This document shows positions 1-13,300 of a stretch of 64,000 nucleotides of DNA, piece by piece (within the stretch, counting starts at the first letter, position 1; the number at the start of each line of letters is the position of its first letter). Where the stretch lies: contig NC_134026.1 of the NCBI RefSeq assembly GCF_964204645.1, forward strand, positions 8,071,450 through 8,135,449. The letters run 5' to 3'. This stretch comes from Tubulanus polymorphus (Eukaryota > Nemertea > Palaeonemertea > Tubulaniformes > Tubulanidae). The translations under genes were made by a program, and so were the position numbers. Under the pieces are notes generated by a model. The model worked only from the letters and a program-made list of their open reading frames with translations. It was not told where the DNA came from and searched no databases.

Positions 1-1528
1 TTACTATGACGACCTTTTTCTCGCGTAATTCTTCGCTCTTATTGGCCGCTTCCCCGGCCTCCGTAGCTACTACATCCATCTCGGAGATGACCTCAGCGTC
101 CTCGGTTATGACCTCTTTCTCTGCGGTTACGACCTGGTAACTTTGTTTGTTACTGTTTGGTTTATGGAGGGATTCTTTAAACTGTATTTTTGGTTTTACC
201 TTAAAATTGAGAAAGTTAATGAGAATTGAACCTTAAGATTTGAGGCCGATTCAATAAAATAAGTTAAATATTTGAATATGTACCGGTTTCTTCTGTTGTT
301 TGTAACGTTGCTTTTTCTGATCGTTATTCAGCCAATCATCGTACGCCTGTTTACCGTAAAAATGACTCTCATCGTCGTCGGGTTTCACCGTATTTTCTCG
401 TTCTATTTGATGAAGAACCTGTTGTAGTTTCACTTTGCGCAGTTGATTCATATCAGCGGCGATCAGTGATTTATTATTGTGCCACATTTCATTCGCTAAA
501 ATCCTGTTCGAAAAAAAAAACAATCACATTACATCGAATTCTCGTGAAAAATGAGGACTTCGAGCAGTTTAGCTTCTGGGCCCGGAATCGCAACTACAGT
601 GGAACCTCGCTTCAATTACCTTTGATTTAATGATTTATCGTTGATAACAAAACCTAGAATTTCATCCCAAATACAACAATATCAATTAGGCTACAATGTA
701 CTTTCATACTGGATATAACAAGCTATAGTTATATCCAGTATGAAACATTTTTGTGAAACGGTAGCCCTGAGTTTTTTTAAGTTCAGACCAGTAACAAGAG
801 TTCTACACACCTGGCACATTTTTTATGCGACCACAGTTTAGCCAGGTCAATAGGTCGATGGTTCCTGTTGTCCACGACATCAATTTTTGCCCCGATTTCT
901 ATCAATACTTTTAAACATTGTACGTGACCCTCGCTGGCCGCCTGGTGGACAGGAGCAACACCGTCTTCATTTACACTACAAATACACAATAAAAGGCCTA
1001 ATAATGATAATAATTTACTTTCTTGATATATTGATTATCAAAGTAATCTTTGCGTTTTAATACATAAGATTAGAAAATTGAAAATGCAATTCTCTGTGAA
1101 AAACATAACATTGAGATTGTAGATTTGTTTAACAAACATTAAGACAAATAGGTTCGTATAAAAAGATGTGTTTTCATGTTTGATTTAAAAAATTCGACTG
1201 TAGGACTAGATCTAATATGACTAGGCAGAACATTCCTAAGTTCAGGTACAACACCTCACAACATTGAGGGAGCCACCGAGCCGAGAAATAGACGGAGCCC
1301 GACTGGTACTTACACGTCAGGATCTGCGTTGTGTTCTAATAAATAAATCAAACACTTCAAAGATCGTGCACCGGTCTGGTTACTGATACAAAGATGTAGA
1401 GGTCGCCATCCGTTTTTACTGGCTATATTGACGTCCGTGTGATGTTTCTCGATTAGTAACCGCAGACAGTCGATTCTACCGTGTAAAGCTGCTAGATGAA
1501 TCGGGGCTAAACCCTGCATTACAAAATA

Positions 1529-1578
<50 letters not shown>

Positions 1579-2597
1579 TATAGATATCACATACATGCAA
1601 AAGAAAAAATCTATAGACAACAGGCAGCGTTAAACGAACCTGACCCCAGACACTAGCGACCCCTAGACCTAGATTAGTTCCAACCCCTAGTATTAAAGGG
1701 GGTTCTTCGGGTCTCTCCTCATATTTCCAGTTAGTAGAAGCAGTCATTACGTGTGACGGTGGTAGAGAGCGTGAGAAGTCTCCTATGTTGTTAGTGCAGT
1801 GTTGTTTATTATGATCTCAACTGTGAAATACATATATATAGATTATACAGTACAGTACAGTAGTATAGACAGCCTACAGTAAATAGTTCAGTCACGCAAA
1901 CCAGTTCTATTCAATACACCGGTTCAGTATTACTGTAAATAGTAATTACTGCCGGAGAGAATATTCAAAAATAACCTCAAGCTTTCAGTTCAATGTTCTA
2001 TTGTTATTGGGCTCAATGCATTGCTAACCCTTAGTCTAGTACCTAGCCATTGTTCCCCAAACAACCCGTAACAACTAGGCCTATGCTCTATGGGAATGGG
2101 CCGGGCGGCTCTGACTGAGGGGTGAGGTCAATTTGTACAATTTCTATTATAAACTATCATCAAATATTATCACATCTGAAATGTTCAGGGGCCAGCTGCT
2201 CAAAAAGGACAAAGTTTGGTAAGGCCTAGAGTTTACTAGGGTGGATAGTTGACATAAGGTGTCAATTAAAAGTTCATTGTTACGGTATTTATCCACTGGT
2301 TAAACCTAACTTTTGAGTAACAGGCCTGTTTGGGTGTCAATAATTGACACCCCAATTTTCTACCAAGTTGGCACTGGCACTGCACAAGGGCAAGGCAGGG
2401 CCCGGGGGCCACCCCCACTAGTCCCCACCCTGCAACCCCAGCAGGCTAGGCCTACTCACATTTTGATCAAATGTTATCGCTCCTTTGGGGATATTTTTCA
2501 AACTCTGTTGTAACCAGTTGACATCTCCTAAAGCTGCTGACGTGAATTCATCATCTTTTAACGGAATTGTCGTTTTTATGTTGCGTCCTCGACCCAT
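1..2597 (-). CDS. ANKRD53: Ankyrin repeat protein, ANKRD53-like (5 exons seen, 3' end outside window)
   Basis: Exons on the minus strand, in order: 2597-2460, 1513-1314, 975-811, 503-284 and 133-1 (partial). Each junction has a GT donor and an AG acceptor and keeps the frame. About 46 N-terminal residues precede three to four ankyrin repeats (GLAPIHLAALHG, GWRPLHLCISN, GVAPVHQAASEGH, NHRPIDLAKLW). After these comes a charged helical tail beginning KKCARILANEMW, then an acidic exon that runs off the window. The order of ankyrin repeats, 'PID-KIW-CAR-L-MW' linker and helical tail is that of vertebrate ANKRD53, a protein linked to the mitotic spindle. The family call is from remembered architecture, not a search. 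The ATG at 2597 begins a basic, plausible N terminus. Intron 2 contains an (AT)n tract. The donor after 284 (GTACAT) is weak, and without it the frame would end near 251. Confidence 0.75.
1529..1571. repeat. (AT)n microsatellite in an ANKRD53-like intron
   Basis: About twenty uninterrupted TA dinucleotides lie just upstream, in gene orientation, of the second coding exon. Only simple-sequence content is visible. Confidence 0.9.
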
Positions 2598-3530
2598 TTT
2601 CTATAAACTCTAACGACAAAAAAAACTGAAATAAAATAATAAAACAGCGAAAAGAAAGAAACGAATAGACGGAGTAAGAATCGATAATTACCATTTAAAT
2701 TCCAAATTTTTAATCATTTACCTGATTTTAATACATGTCACGTATTGATTGGGTCTTTCGGTAATTGTATTTTTTCATATAACTGTCAAAAGATTTGACA
2801 CCTTTCAAAACAAACCTTTACTTCCGGGTCATGTGATGACGCCTTTTTCGCACGACGCGTAAAGGCTACACGTACATATGCCTAACGTTATATGTCTACG
2901 CGTAGTAAAATTGATTTTACGCAAAAATAGATTTTTTGATCCAGCATTCGTTAAATTACGTGTTTGAAATAAAAATTCTCGCTGAAAATGAGTTTTTTGT
3001 TGAAATTTTTGGATGGCCATAAAATACTAACATGCCAAAGGTGGGTTCCAAATACCCGGACCGTCTTGGTGCGCGATCTTTACGCCGTACTCACATGCCA
3101 AAGTAAGTGGCTGAAATAAGGTACCGACTAGTAGCGCCATGGCCAGCCTCACATACCAGTGTATGTTTGAATGAAAACGTTATGTTTATACGATTTTTGC
3201 ACCGTATAAAACTCTGAGAACGCATTGTGGGTTGCCTGTTTTACTCGAGCATGCTATGAAGGGAGAAATTTGTGAAGAGACCGTTTTAGAAAAAAACGTA
3301 CGCATCCGTTGAGGGAACCGGCGACTGAACAAAAGCGCCCCCGCCGGCACGGCTCAGTCCCCGTAGCTGACCGTCAAAATGGCAAACCCTGGCCGCCAAA
3401 CCATGATTGGTCTATTTAACACCACCAGGTCCGATGCTTTCTTGTATATTTCTGACTGAGGAGCCCATCCGCCAAATGAAAACCATCCATCCTCACCATA
3501 GGGTTTTCATTGATTGCCGCTGGCGCTGGA
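2598..3530. other. Intergenic, no gene seen
   Basis: This stretch holds the likely promoter and 5' UTR of the ANKRD53-like gene. No coding exon, RNA gene or clear repeat could be supported. The short open frames here have no recognisable protein features. Confidence 0.5.
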
Positions 3531-3534
3531 GCAC

Positions 3535-4505
3535 CATGCGCCAACCCTGAGCGCAACCTTCGGATTAGTCATATTAACGGTTGTACCAGAATTATTAACT
3601 ACTGGAAACATATATGTACAGATAGCGACGGAATTGTAAATAGAACACTGAAAGATATCCGGGATGAGGATAAGTTTCATTGTGATTGGAAAGTGTTTTT
3701 GAATGCATTGTTAAAGACTAGCAGAAGCGATGTAGATGTATATAGTAATTTTGTACCGACTTATCTTCCCAACTGTATTAAACATATCCTACAAGAAAGA
3801 TACAAAATATTTTGGAATGATAGAATCAAACAATTTAGTAAACTTCAATGCTTGAGTAATACCGAATCCGAATTTTGCATGGAACAGTACCTGCTACTTA
3901 ATATCCCAAAAATATTTAAATCTGCAATATCCCGACTCAGATTAAGCGCACACTCCCTACTAATTGAAAAAGGGAGACACCTCAATCTAGCAAGAGAGAA
4001 TAGGCTATGTGAAAAATGTAATATTGTTGAGGATGAATTCCACTTTGTTATGCAATGTTCAAAGTGGTCTGACAATAGAAAAACTCTTCTTGAAGAATTA
4101 TATAGAAATTTTCCGGAATGCAGGAGGTCCTCAAGTGAGTGTAAATTCAGAACCATTATGTCAACTGTACAGATGGCGTATAGCCTTGGGAAATTTATAA
4201 AGGCTTCTTGCTAGAGTCAGCTATGTGTATGTATATGACATGATATGACGTTGTTTACTGAATCAGATTTTTTACTTGTACATAGCCTACTCATATGAAC
4301 CGTCTCGGACTATTGAATCCTAGTCATAGTATAGAGAAACTAGTGTATCTGCCTATCTTATCATGTTTGTATATAGACTGCTATAAATTTTATCTGGTTT
4401 TGATATTTACTTATTCTTCTTTGTTTTCCTCTTTATTGTAAAAAGCCAATAATGTCATTTGTATATAACGGTGCAATAAAGATTAAATTGAATTGAATTG
4501 AATTA
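3535..4505 (+). mobile_element. 5'-truncated non-LTR retrotransposon (LINE), 3' end of the RT ORF
   Basis: An open frame of about 230 residues ends at 4214. It carries the zinc-binding domain found after reverse transcriptase in many LINEs: RLCEKCN, a spacer, then DEFHFVMQCSKW. A roughly 280-bp 3' UTR follows and ends in AATAAAG and tandem ATTGA repeats at 4478-4503, the kind of simple 3' tail LINEs leave. The RT catalytic domain is absent, so the copy is 5' truncated and dead. The exact clade (I, Jockey, CR1 or other) cannot be decided by eye. Confidence 0.75.
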
Positions 4506-4529
4506 TTACATCGCCCAGCCCCAGAACCT

Positions 4530-4690
4530 CTTGGGCGGACAGTATACGTAGGTTCCCGCTCAGCGCCCACCAGTCTATTATCTAACCAGTAGTCGTTTTT
4601 TACCGGCACGCTCCGTTTGCTTTATCAAGTGTACCACGCATCTGATTAGACTGGTAAGTGCTGAGCGCCTGTCTGCCCAAGAAAGTATTG
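4530..4690. repeat. Foldback (MITE-like) element
   Basis: CTTGGGCGGACAG followed by CTCAGCGC and CCAGTCTA on the left is matched, inverted, by TAGACTGG, GCTGAGCGC and CTGTCTGCCCAAG on the right. It has no coding capacity. The 4690-5156 remainder shows no recognisable gene. Confidence 0.5.
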
Positions 4691-5156
4691 GATGTATTAG
4701 ACCAATGAAGGGTTTGCGGCCAGTAATGGCGGTTGCTCCGGCGGGCGGCAATCAAAACCTGCGGTCACGTAATGAACCATGTCTGACTTTTGAGGAGCGA
4801 CTGGCTTAAGTTTTTTAGTGAGGCCGGATGCAGGCCACACTCCTCCCTCCAACACGGGATCGGATTAGTTAAACTACTTTATGGGCGGTGAAGTTCGCAG
4901 TGGGTTGACTTCAAAACCACCCGCAACAGGCCACAAACACCATTTATCAGTCCATTATAGTGACCATACCGGTGATGAGGACGTCGACCAACTTCGCCTT
5001 CCGGCAACAGATTCATCGTAATTAAATCAACTAAGTTAAATAACTTTTTAAATATAAATAATATATGTTGAACAGAAACATTCGGTTTATTTATACAAAA
5101 ATATAACTAGACGGCACAGCAGAGAGATCGGTTCATTTAAATACCACTAGGCGGCG

Positions 5157-5675
5157 TTACTCTCGTTTGTCGATGTCAGCCTCATTAATAGTTGTCGGTA
5201 TGTCGACTGTATGCAGTAATAGATCCGGTTTTATCCTATAGATTGAGCTATTTTTCATACTTCCGTAACTATCATCTAAGCCGAGACTTGGAATGAGCGG
5301 AATGTGAGGCTCGAGCCTCGAACTGGTGCTGCTCTCGTCTGGTGAGTGAAACTGCGCGCCGGTTATATAGTCCCTTCTCGTGTTAGCAGAGAAACGTACT
5401 GTGGTATCACTACGCGAGGATCTACCGGACGTCGGGTTCCACATATTATTAGGTCTGGACGTTGGGTTCCAGGTGTTATTAGGTCTGGATTCCGGGTTCC
5501 ACGTGGAATTAGGTCTGGAGGTCGGGTTCCACATGGTATTAGGCCTGGACGCCGGGTTCCACATGGAACTAAGCCTGGACGCCGGGTTCCACGTGGAATT
5601 AGGTCGCCTGATTAGTTCAATGTGTTGAGATTTATCATTAGAATATTTCACCAGTATTTGATGATGTCGATGACT
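5157..5675 (-). CDS. Possible 3' exon encoding a tandem 'RPNxxWNPxS' repeat protein
   Basis: The open frame runs from a good acceptor (pyrimidine-rich tract ending TTTTTTAG, read on the minus strand, just above 5675) to a stop at 5157. It encodes about six copies of a 13-residue unit of the type SRPNSTWNPA. A non-repetitive tail rich in Ser, Asp and Ile follows, ending in DIDKRE. An AATAAA-type signal lies near 5085 on the same strand. No upstream exon was identified, so the gene is incomplete or the frame is fortuitous. The non-repetitive C-terminal half and the good acceptor favour a real exon. Function is unknown. Confidence 0.35.
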   Translation of the reverse strand, partial: SHRHHQILVKYSNDKSQHIELIRRPNSTWNPASRLSSMWNPASRPNTMWNPTSRPNSTWNPESRPNNTWNPTSRPNNMWNPTSGRSSRSDTTVRFSANTRRDYITGAQFHSPDESSTSSRLEPHIPLIPSLGLDDSYGSMKNSSIYRIKPDLLLHTVDIPTTINEADIDKRE

Positions 5676-6486
5676 CTAAAAAAGAAAACATTTTACGAGT
5701 AAATTGATCTTGATTAGAAAAACATGGCACCCGTCGCGTTCGCCGTAAGTAATCATTAAAAATCATCGACTTTTTGCATCTGCTAAAAGGGAAATACACA
5801 CGAGTCGTTGCCCGGCAACTTCCCTCAAAATACACTCGGTCTAGCTGTAATAAAATTGTCTACTGAAATATTGACGTAAAACGCTATTTGTGATGTACGT
5901 ATGTGTGCATGCTGATCGAGACTTGAGATTTAAATTCACATCAGATACGAAACCCATCAGTAAATATGAATAGCGATTTATACCGCCACTAGAGGGCGTG
6001 CTTATCTCTTGATTTATCCGTTATTTGTCTAATTCAAAGTAAACAGCGATATAAACTACACCAGAAGCTGAAACACGTGATTTTATCTGCCTCGGGAGGC
6101 ACCTTCCTTACTCGTGATTCTATCTGTCCCAATGGACGACATGCGATGTATGGATGGCTGATTTAGTGAATAGAATGGCGACAGAAAATTACAATTTATT
6201 TCTTCCTTTTTTCTCGAGAAACAGAAATGATTTATGACAAGTTTCTTTCAATCATTTTAAACCCAACACCTCCAATTACCCAGTATATAGACGCCACTCA
6301 AGGATTCACAGCCCCTGGGCTCCGATATTTTGCAGGGCGGATCCGATGTTTCGGCGTCTGCCAAAAATAATAAGGTATGCACACATTTTTATGAATGCAA
6401 TTTTAATTGAAATGTAAAAAAAAGACTATATCGGGGAAAACACTATGCTCTACCTCTCTCTGCTCAAACATCAGGATCCGCCCTAA
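5676..6486. other. Intergenic, no gene seen
   Basis: It lies between the putative repeat-protein exon and the GPCR stop codon. Upstream exons of the 5157-5675 frame could lie here, but none could be supported. The 3' UTR of the GPCR must occupy its right part. Confidence 0.4.
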
Positions 6487-7283
6487 TCATTGGGCCCTGG
6501 AATATAGCCCATAGGGCCGGGCTCGGGCGATACATACCGGTGAGGCCGGAGTTTTATAACTCGGTCTCGAATTGATGTTAACTTTTAGCCCCAATTTTTT
6601 CTTGACGCTTCTCCTGAAACTGCGATTCATAAACCAGTACAATAACGGGTTCAGGGCACTGTTGGAGTGTCCTAGTAACAGCGTAAACGGCAATACAGAT
6701 AATAACCCAACAGACGGGTTTATTCCAAACTCATAATCATGTAAATCAATACTCAATGATACGATGTTATACGGCATCCAACACACAGCGAATAGAATAG
6801 CCAAAAACATTAACATCCGGGACACTTTACGCCGACCCCGCATTATCGACTTATTTTGTTCTTGAAGCGCTTTCGAATCCTGGCGGTGAAGACTTTCACT
6901 ACTTCCAGTCAATAGTTGACACCCGATTAGCGAGTACGACGCGGTAATTATTACTCCGGGAATAATATAAACACAGATTAATAATGAGATACTGTAGGCT
7001 CTACGTACTTCAGGGGACCACCATCTTTCTGTACAGAAGTCTATTGGTTCGGAGTAGAGCTCAGTGATTGCGGGAGTGGTCTCTGTTTGTCTGACCAACA
7101 TCAGCGGTAACATTATCGCTAGCGATATCAACCATAAAATCACGATAGCGATTTTAGCGTATTTCGATTTACTGACGCGACGAAACGTCATTGGATGTCT
7201 AATCGCCAGGAGGCGCTCCAAACTCATCACGCATAGTGTTGTTACACTGGCTGATACCGATACTCCTGCAAATATATATGACA

Positions 7284-7319
<36 letters not shown>

Positions 7320-10300
7320 CACATTGGAAAATAGTTGTATACAATTTTCAAATTCAATATTTGTCATACCCATTAGGCAAAGCCGGTACAAATATAAATC
7401 ACAGTAAGGTCACACAAAGAAATATACTAGTTTCTCATCAGTATTTTATTCTGGAAGGTGACGAGGGCGGGCGAATTTTATTTTCATTGCTTTTTGTTAA
7501 ATAAAAAAGATGATATAAAAAGCTCAACTAGAGACTAATTGAAGAGACTCGGGAGGGAAGTTTTTTACCAATGCCAAACAAACACCAGTAATGCAAGTAG
7601 AACATATGCAAAAAAAACTTTATTTACGTAGAATTAAGAAGCTCCCTAAACCCGAAACATAAAACTACGTACATCATCACATTTAATCGAAACTGAGATA
7701 ATCATTTTCGCGCTTACTCGAAATGAAGTAAGATGAAACGAACCTGGTGCTGTTGTTGTCACCGTAAAATATGGATTAGCAGTACGATGAAGGATGAGCA
7801 TATTAGCACATGCAGAAAAAAAAAACCACTGTCGTACACTATACAGGTATACGGGCAAGCGGGTTTTGATTTTTATTTAAAAAAACGATTGATTCTTTTC
7901 CATCGCGGGCTGGGGCATTTTATGGTGGCTGATAAGGGCCAAATACAATAATTTTCACTCGACCTCGATTATAGAAAAACACAAAACGAAACTTGTGGAG
8001 CAAAACGAACTTCATTTTTGCTTGGGCACAAAAACGAATTTTAACGCGCAAAAACGAAATATTTTAGAGCAAAAACGAAAATATTCGTTTTTGCTCTATG
8101 ATTTTTCGTTTTTGCGCCATAAAATTCGTTTTTGCACCTTAGCAAAACGAACTTTCGATTTTGCTACCCCGCAAAAACGAATATTTTGGTTTTTGCTAGG
8201 GCGCAAAAACGAATTTTATGGCGCAAAAACGAAAAATCATAGTGCAAAAAACGAATATTTTCGTTTTTGCGCTATAATATTTCGTTTTTGCGCGTTAGCA
8301 AAAACGAAGTTTTCGTTTTTGCTCGATAGATTTCGTTTTGCGTTTTTCTATAATCGAGGTCGTGTAAAAATTAATGCATTTGGCCCTTATCAGCCATAGC
8401 ATTAGGCTTTTTTACTTTTATTCCTGACACTTTTTATGACACTTACTGACACTTTTTACTTTTCTTGAGAAACGTATTTCTTTGTGTGGCCTAACTTACA
8501 ATACAATATAATACATATACCGGTACACAGTTACTGAAAGAATTATATATTATCAACCAGTGCCCTCTAGCGATCATTGTGTCACTGGTTAACATATTGA
8601 CCCCCTGATTACCCTCCTCCAGTTAACTACATTTCGAATCACTTTTCTGGCTGACTTAGTATTTCAACTGTCAGTTCATCAGTTCATGTAAGTCAGGATC
8701 AATTTAAAATGCAAATTAGTTTGAATCATTGATCAGCGGTTAATTACAACTCACACCGACTATGACAAGCGAGGATAGACTAGTGTTAGATGTTAAAACT
8801 TACACCGACACTGGTAAGTGAGGATAGACTAGTGTTGGATGTTGCGTGTCGCTGGATTTTGTCATAAAACAGGATGCACTTTGCCGCCACCTGCTGGTAG
8901 GGTGTGGCTGGATGTTGTCTGTCACCAGAGGTAGCTAGTGGTTGTACAAAGCATCAATAGTCCCCAGGGGAAGCCATTTTCTTACCTTGTAAATAAGCTG
9001 TAAATTTACACATTACGAAACCATAAATCCAAACTTTATAAATACTTTGTCCAACTGCCATAGGTATACATATACATGTTACTGAAATAGAAACAAACAA
9101 TACAGAACCTAACTGTTATTAGTTCTACTAGGGTCCTTGGGTGTCGGGGACATTGAACCCCCCAAACTAATCGATCCAGGAAACTTTTATATAATTTGTG
9201 AAATACATTTACACAGCCTAGGAACGGGTTTTATCGTCATATTCATTAAATTCCCGAATTTTCTGGTACTTCTGATGTCAACTCTTAATTGATGGACCTA
9301 ATTCTCCTTCTTGAAAAACTTTGATCTGAAACTCTGGTCAACACAAAATTGGGGAGAAGAGTCACCACACCACTGACTTGTCGACCTGTCCACACAGCCA
9401 GACAAACTGACAACGTCGGTCTATGGTCTAGTCGCTTCGCATGCCCGGGCTGACATGCTGGAGATGGCCGGTTCCAGCTAGGTTTAGTGTTACTCGCGAG
9501 CTAGCCAGCCTTATGGTGACGTAGGGTTTGGTTTATATTGATGACGATAGCATTTGGCGTACGGTTGGTTGAAGATGACTGTCTTTTGTAATAAATCGCT
9601 CCCATCTACCATCCTCGCTTGCCAGGGGTCTGGTATCGTTCCCCGAACTGGCGGAAGCGGCTTAAGCTCATAGTGAGTTCGAATCCCTTGACGGGTGAAG
9701 ATGATCTATACGGGCACCTGTCTGTGTGCCTGTTGCTTTTATGACGTCAAAATCGGTGGGGGTGTATAAATTCGCATCACGCTTTGGTAGTAATAAGTCC
9801 GGCCTGTGTTATGAGTTGACATAATTTATTTATTTCTACGCCGATCATATAGTACCAAATTGGTAAAACAAATTGCTGTCACCTATTAGGGACGGTTCAT
9901 ATTGAACAATCAAAATCGACCACTCTGAATATATCTGATTGAAAAGCCCACGTCAATTTGCAGGTTTTGACAAAATATTAGAATCTTAGGTTGAAAACTT
10001 CTTGAGAAATTGATGGTCGAAAACAAGGCAAACTCAACTTATAGATTTTCTTTGATTTAGTTTGTGTTTCGATTTCGGATCAAACAATAAAAATCGATCA
10101 CTAAAACATGATCGAAAAGTCCACGTAAAGAGGTTATGGTAAACTATCAGAATCTTAGGTGGTAAATTCTTTGCGAAGTCGGCGGTTGAAATAAGGGAAA
10201 TGTATCTGTATTTCGATATGAAAGCCTGACATTGTATTGACGTACGAAGCTTTGATGTAGCATTTTAGTTAAATGAAACCACATCGATGGAGAGAGAGGG

Positions 10301-13300
10301 GGGAGAGAGGGGATGAGAGATAAAGTTAATTTTGCGTAAATGACTTTCGTTTGATGTTTTTGAACCGGCTGTTACGCTGTGTGACTAGTCGCACGACGGT
10401 GGAACACTCATTTCGTTGTGGTCTTACTCATATTACATTATTCATATCTGCTCGAAATATATACGTGAAAAACAATATCTGATTGTATATGAAAATGAAT
10501 TGAAGGAATTGGGGTGTAACGCAGTAGTGAGAGGGGGACCTGAGGTAGGGGAGGGGTTTTAGTGTTATACACACAGATACTGTGACAAACAGTTCGACAC
10601 ACTCACTGCAGGAGCTGCTATAGTAGTTCAGACCCCGGAGCATAGTTACCCCGTAATCAGTGTATCATCTGCGTCTGTCTGTCACACACTGATACTAATT
10701 ACAGAGAGACAGACACTGGTAATAGGGGGTTAGATTAGGGATAAAAGATTGACCTCTATCACATCTGAGTTTATCATGCACCAATTCGACTACGCCATTT
10801 ATTTTTTTACCAGTATTTTCTTGTGAATATATCTTATAAAGAATGTCGACTGTTGCAGGGGTGAAGGTCACCACAACTAAACTCCTTCAGCTAGCAGAGA
10901 TAGATTGATCCCTGGCAGGCGAGGCGAGCTGGTGAGATGATCAGTGGTTATGAAGTTGATGTTTTATTCATACTCAATACGAAACCCCAACACTGATAAA
11001 TCACCATCGTTACCATAGCTACATCTCATTTTAGATTCGTAACCATGGTAACTCGGGTAACAATAACTGCACGCATATCCATAGTAACCAGCAGGCTGAC
11101 ACAGGTTTGTACAGGTGTTTTTAGTCTGTGTCTCACTCTCGATCGTTATTCAATATTCCGATATTTTATGGTCGCGTTTTGTGTCAGACGAATGTTTTTT
11201 TTTACCGTTGATACATTCTTTGTTCCTGCTGGGGGCAAATTTCCGAAACTTTCCTGAGCAGAATCAGTAGTCTCGCTTACCGCAGGATGCACTGCAGTGC
11301 CCGTTGGGCACAGACTACACTGCAGTGCCCTCGCTTACCGCAGGCTCAGTGTACTGGTTTAATCGGATTATAACCAGATGAATATTAAATCATAATTTCA
11401 CTTGCTCGCAGGTTTTAAAATGGGATTTGTTAGCTTTTTTTTACCCAGCACGGCTAGAACCGCGTGTTTGACTCGCTGCTAATAGAGAACAGGCAATGGG
11501 GTACCCGCAGTGCTACTGTGGCAATCGAATGGCAATTCCACGTATGGCAGGCTGGGAGCCGCCAGGTTTGCTAGAAAGTTTGTCATTTCTCGATCCTACA
11601 TTTCAATTAAATTTGAATGAACTTTTAGAAGTAGAAGTACGGAGAAGAATGAATATTTTGTGGGTGCTGTGATGATTTGGGAGTCATAAAAATCTAGTTC
11701 AAAATTCATTGAAAATGAAACGAATATGTCACTGCTAATAAGGACCAGGCATTTGAACAGCGAGTCAGGGGTCACTGCTATGCTAATAGTGAACAGGCAA
11801 TTGAACTGAATAGTTTACGTTGGTTTATTAGTTTTAGTTTGGATCAATAATAATGTATTGAATTGTCTATCATGTCTGATTGAGGGTTTTGTCTCTAGTC
11901 GTCATGAGTAATTCGGTTATTCGGAAATGCATCGATCAAAGTCTCACATGTAGTATATCAGTAACAACGACATTCTCAAAAAAGTCATCGAAACCGTTCA
12001 CAAAAAACTCATCAACGGCACAAACTGTTTTCGATGAACAGCACAACAAACGGTTTTGTTCAACGCGCATTAATACACGAAATCTGTCGAAACCACTTGA
12101 TTATTTATGCATCAAACAGCTGGCAATTAGTTAAACTAAATCCCCCCTCTCTCTCCGTCCCTCCCCTCTAGTCTGTCGGGATTCAGTATTTAAAATGAAG
12201 AAGTTATTATACCAGAGATTTTGATTGAATTGGACGGGTTCCATGTTTGAATTGGACGGGTTTCGTGATTCTCTTTGATAAATCCCTATTCAATATTCTT
12301 TTCATTGTATATTTTTCACGTAACAGCTTCCGAAGTAAACAATCGCAACCTAGCAAGCGAGTTCAGTTGAGTCACTGTACGAAAACAAGTTCAAATCAGT
12401 TTCACAGATGTTGGTGGAGAGGGGAGGACGAACGGGCGAGGGGGTTTAGGGGCGAGGCAAGGGGGTAAGGACCGAGAGTTCCAGGATCCAGTTAATATAC
12501 GCGTACAGATCAAATCTGAATCTAGGTTTAAAACATTGCAGAATGAACCGATCTTACTTTTGAGTCGGAATGTGTGAGAATGAATTGTTCTACCCACAAG
12601 TAAGAGCGGTGTGGGCGGCGGGTAACGTTCGACTCTGGGTAGCCAGGTCATTGGTTCGAACCCCGTACATTACGGTAAGTGTCCCGGGGCAAGACACTTA
12701 CCCTCGTCGCCTCTCTTGACCCAGGAGTAAATGGGTACCTGGCCTGATAGATGACTCACGAGCGCTTAGTAGCTGCTCGGATTTTACTCTTCCCAAAAGA
12801 GAGATAACTGATAAATGGGGGGGGGGGGATAAAACTAATTCGATGGCAAACGTCGTTGAACATAGTGAAAAAGAGCGCTATCGAAATTAAATTACTATTT
12901 TCTAGTTTTAGATTACTAATTTATTATCACAAGTTTGGAACTGTTTTTAGTACTGTGGAACTCGATTCACTAGTGTGGAACTGGGTCCAGAACTGTGAAC
13001 TGGATGCAGAACTGTGGGAAAGTGCTTTATTCTATCATAGTCTGATCAATCATTGAGATAACAATAAAATGTTTTTTTTTACTACGACTCGGGGTCACTT
13101 ACCTAACAAATCTGCTACCGCTAAATTCACCAGAAAAACATTCGTGACGTTTCTCATATTCTTCTTAGGAAGAACAACAATTAAAATGGTAAAATTCCCA
13201 AAAAACGCCATCACAAACAGCGGAATATAAACTGATATTAATACGATATTAGTCGGTTTAGTGTAGATGTACAAACGATCCCGAAATCCTTCCAGTAATA

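Noticed and set aside
6487-7293. GPCR as a single-exon pseudogene starting at the Met of 7293
   Set aside because: The AG acceptor at 7266-7267 and the 96-nt middle exon at 8986-9081 restore a complete seven-helix receptor of 388 residues with correct phases.
9640-9720. tRNA-like segment with AGTTCGAATCCC
   Set aside because: Only a B-box-like motif is present; no cloverleaf could be drawn and no SINE body followed.
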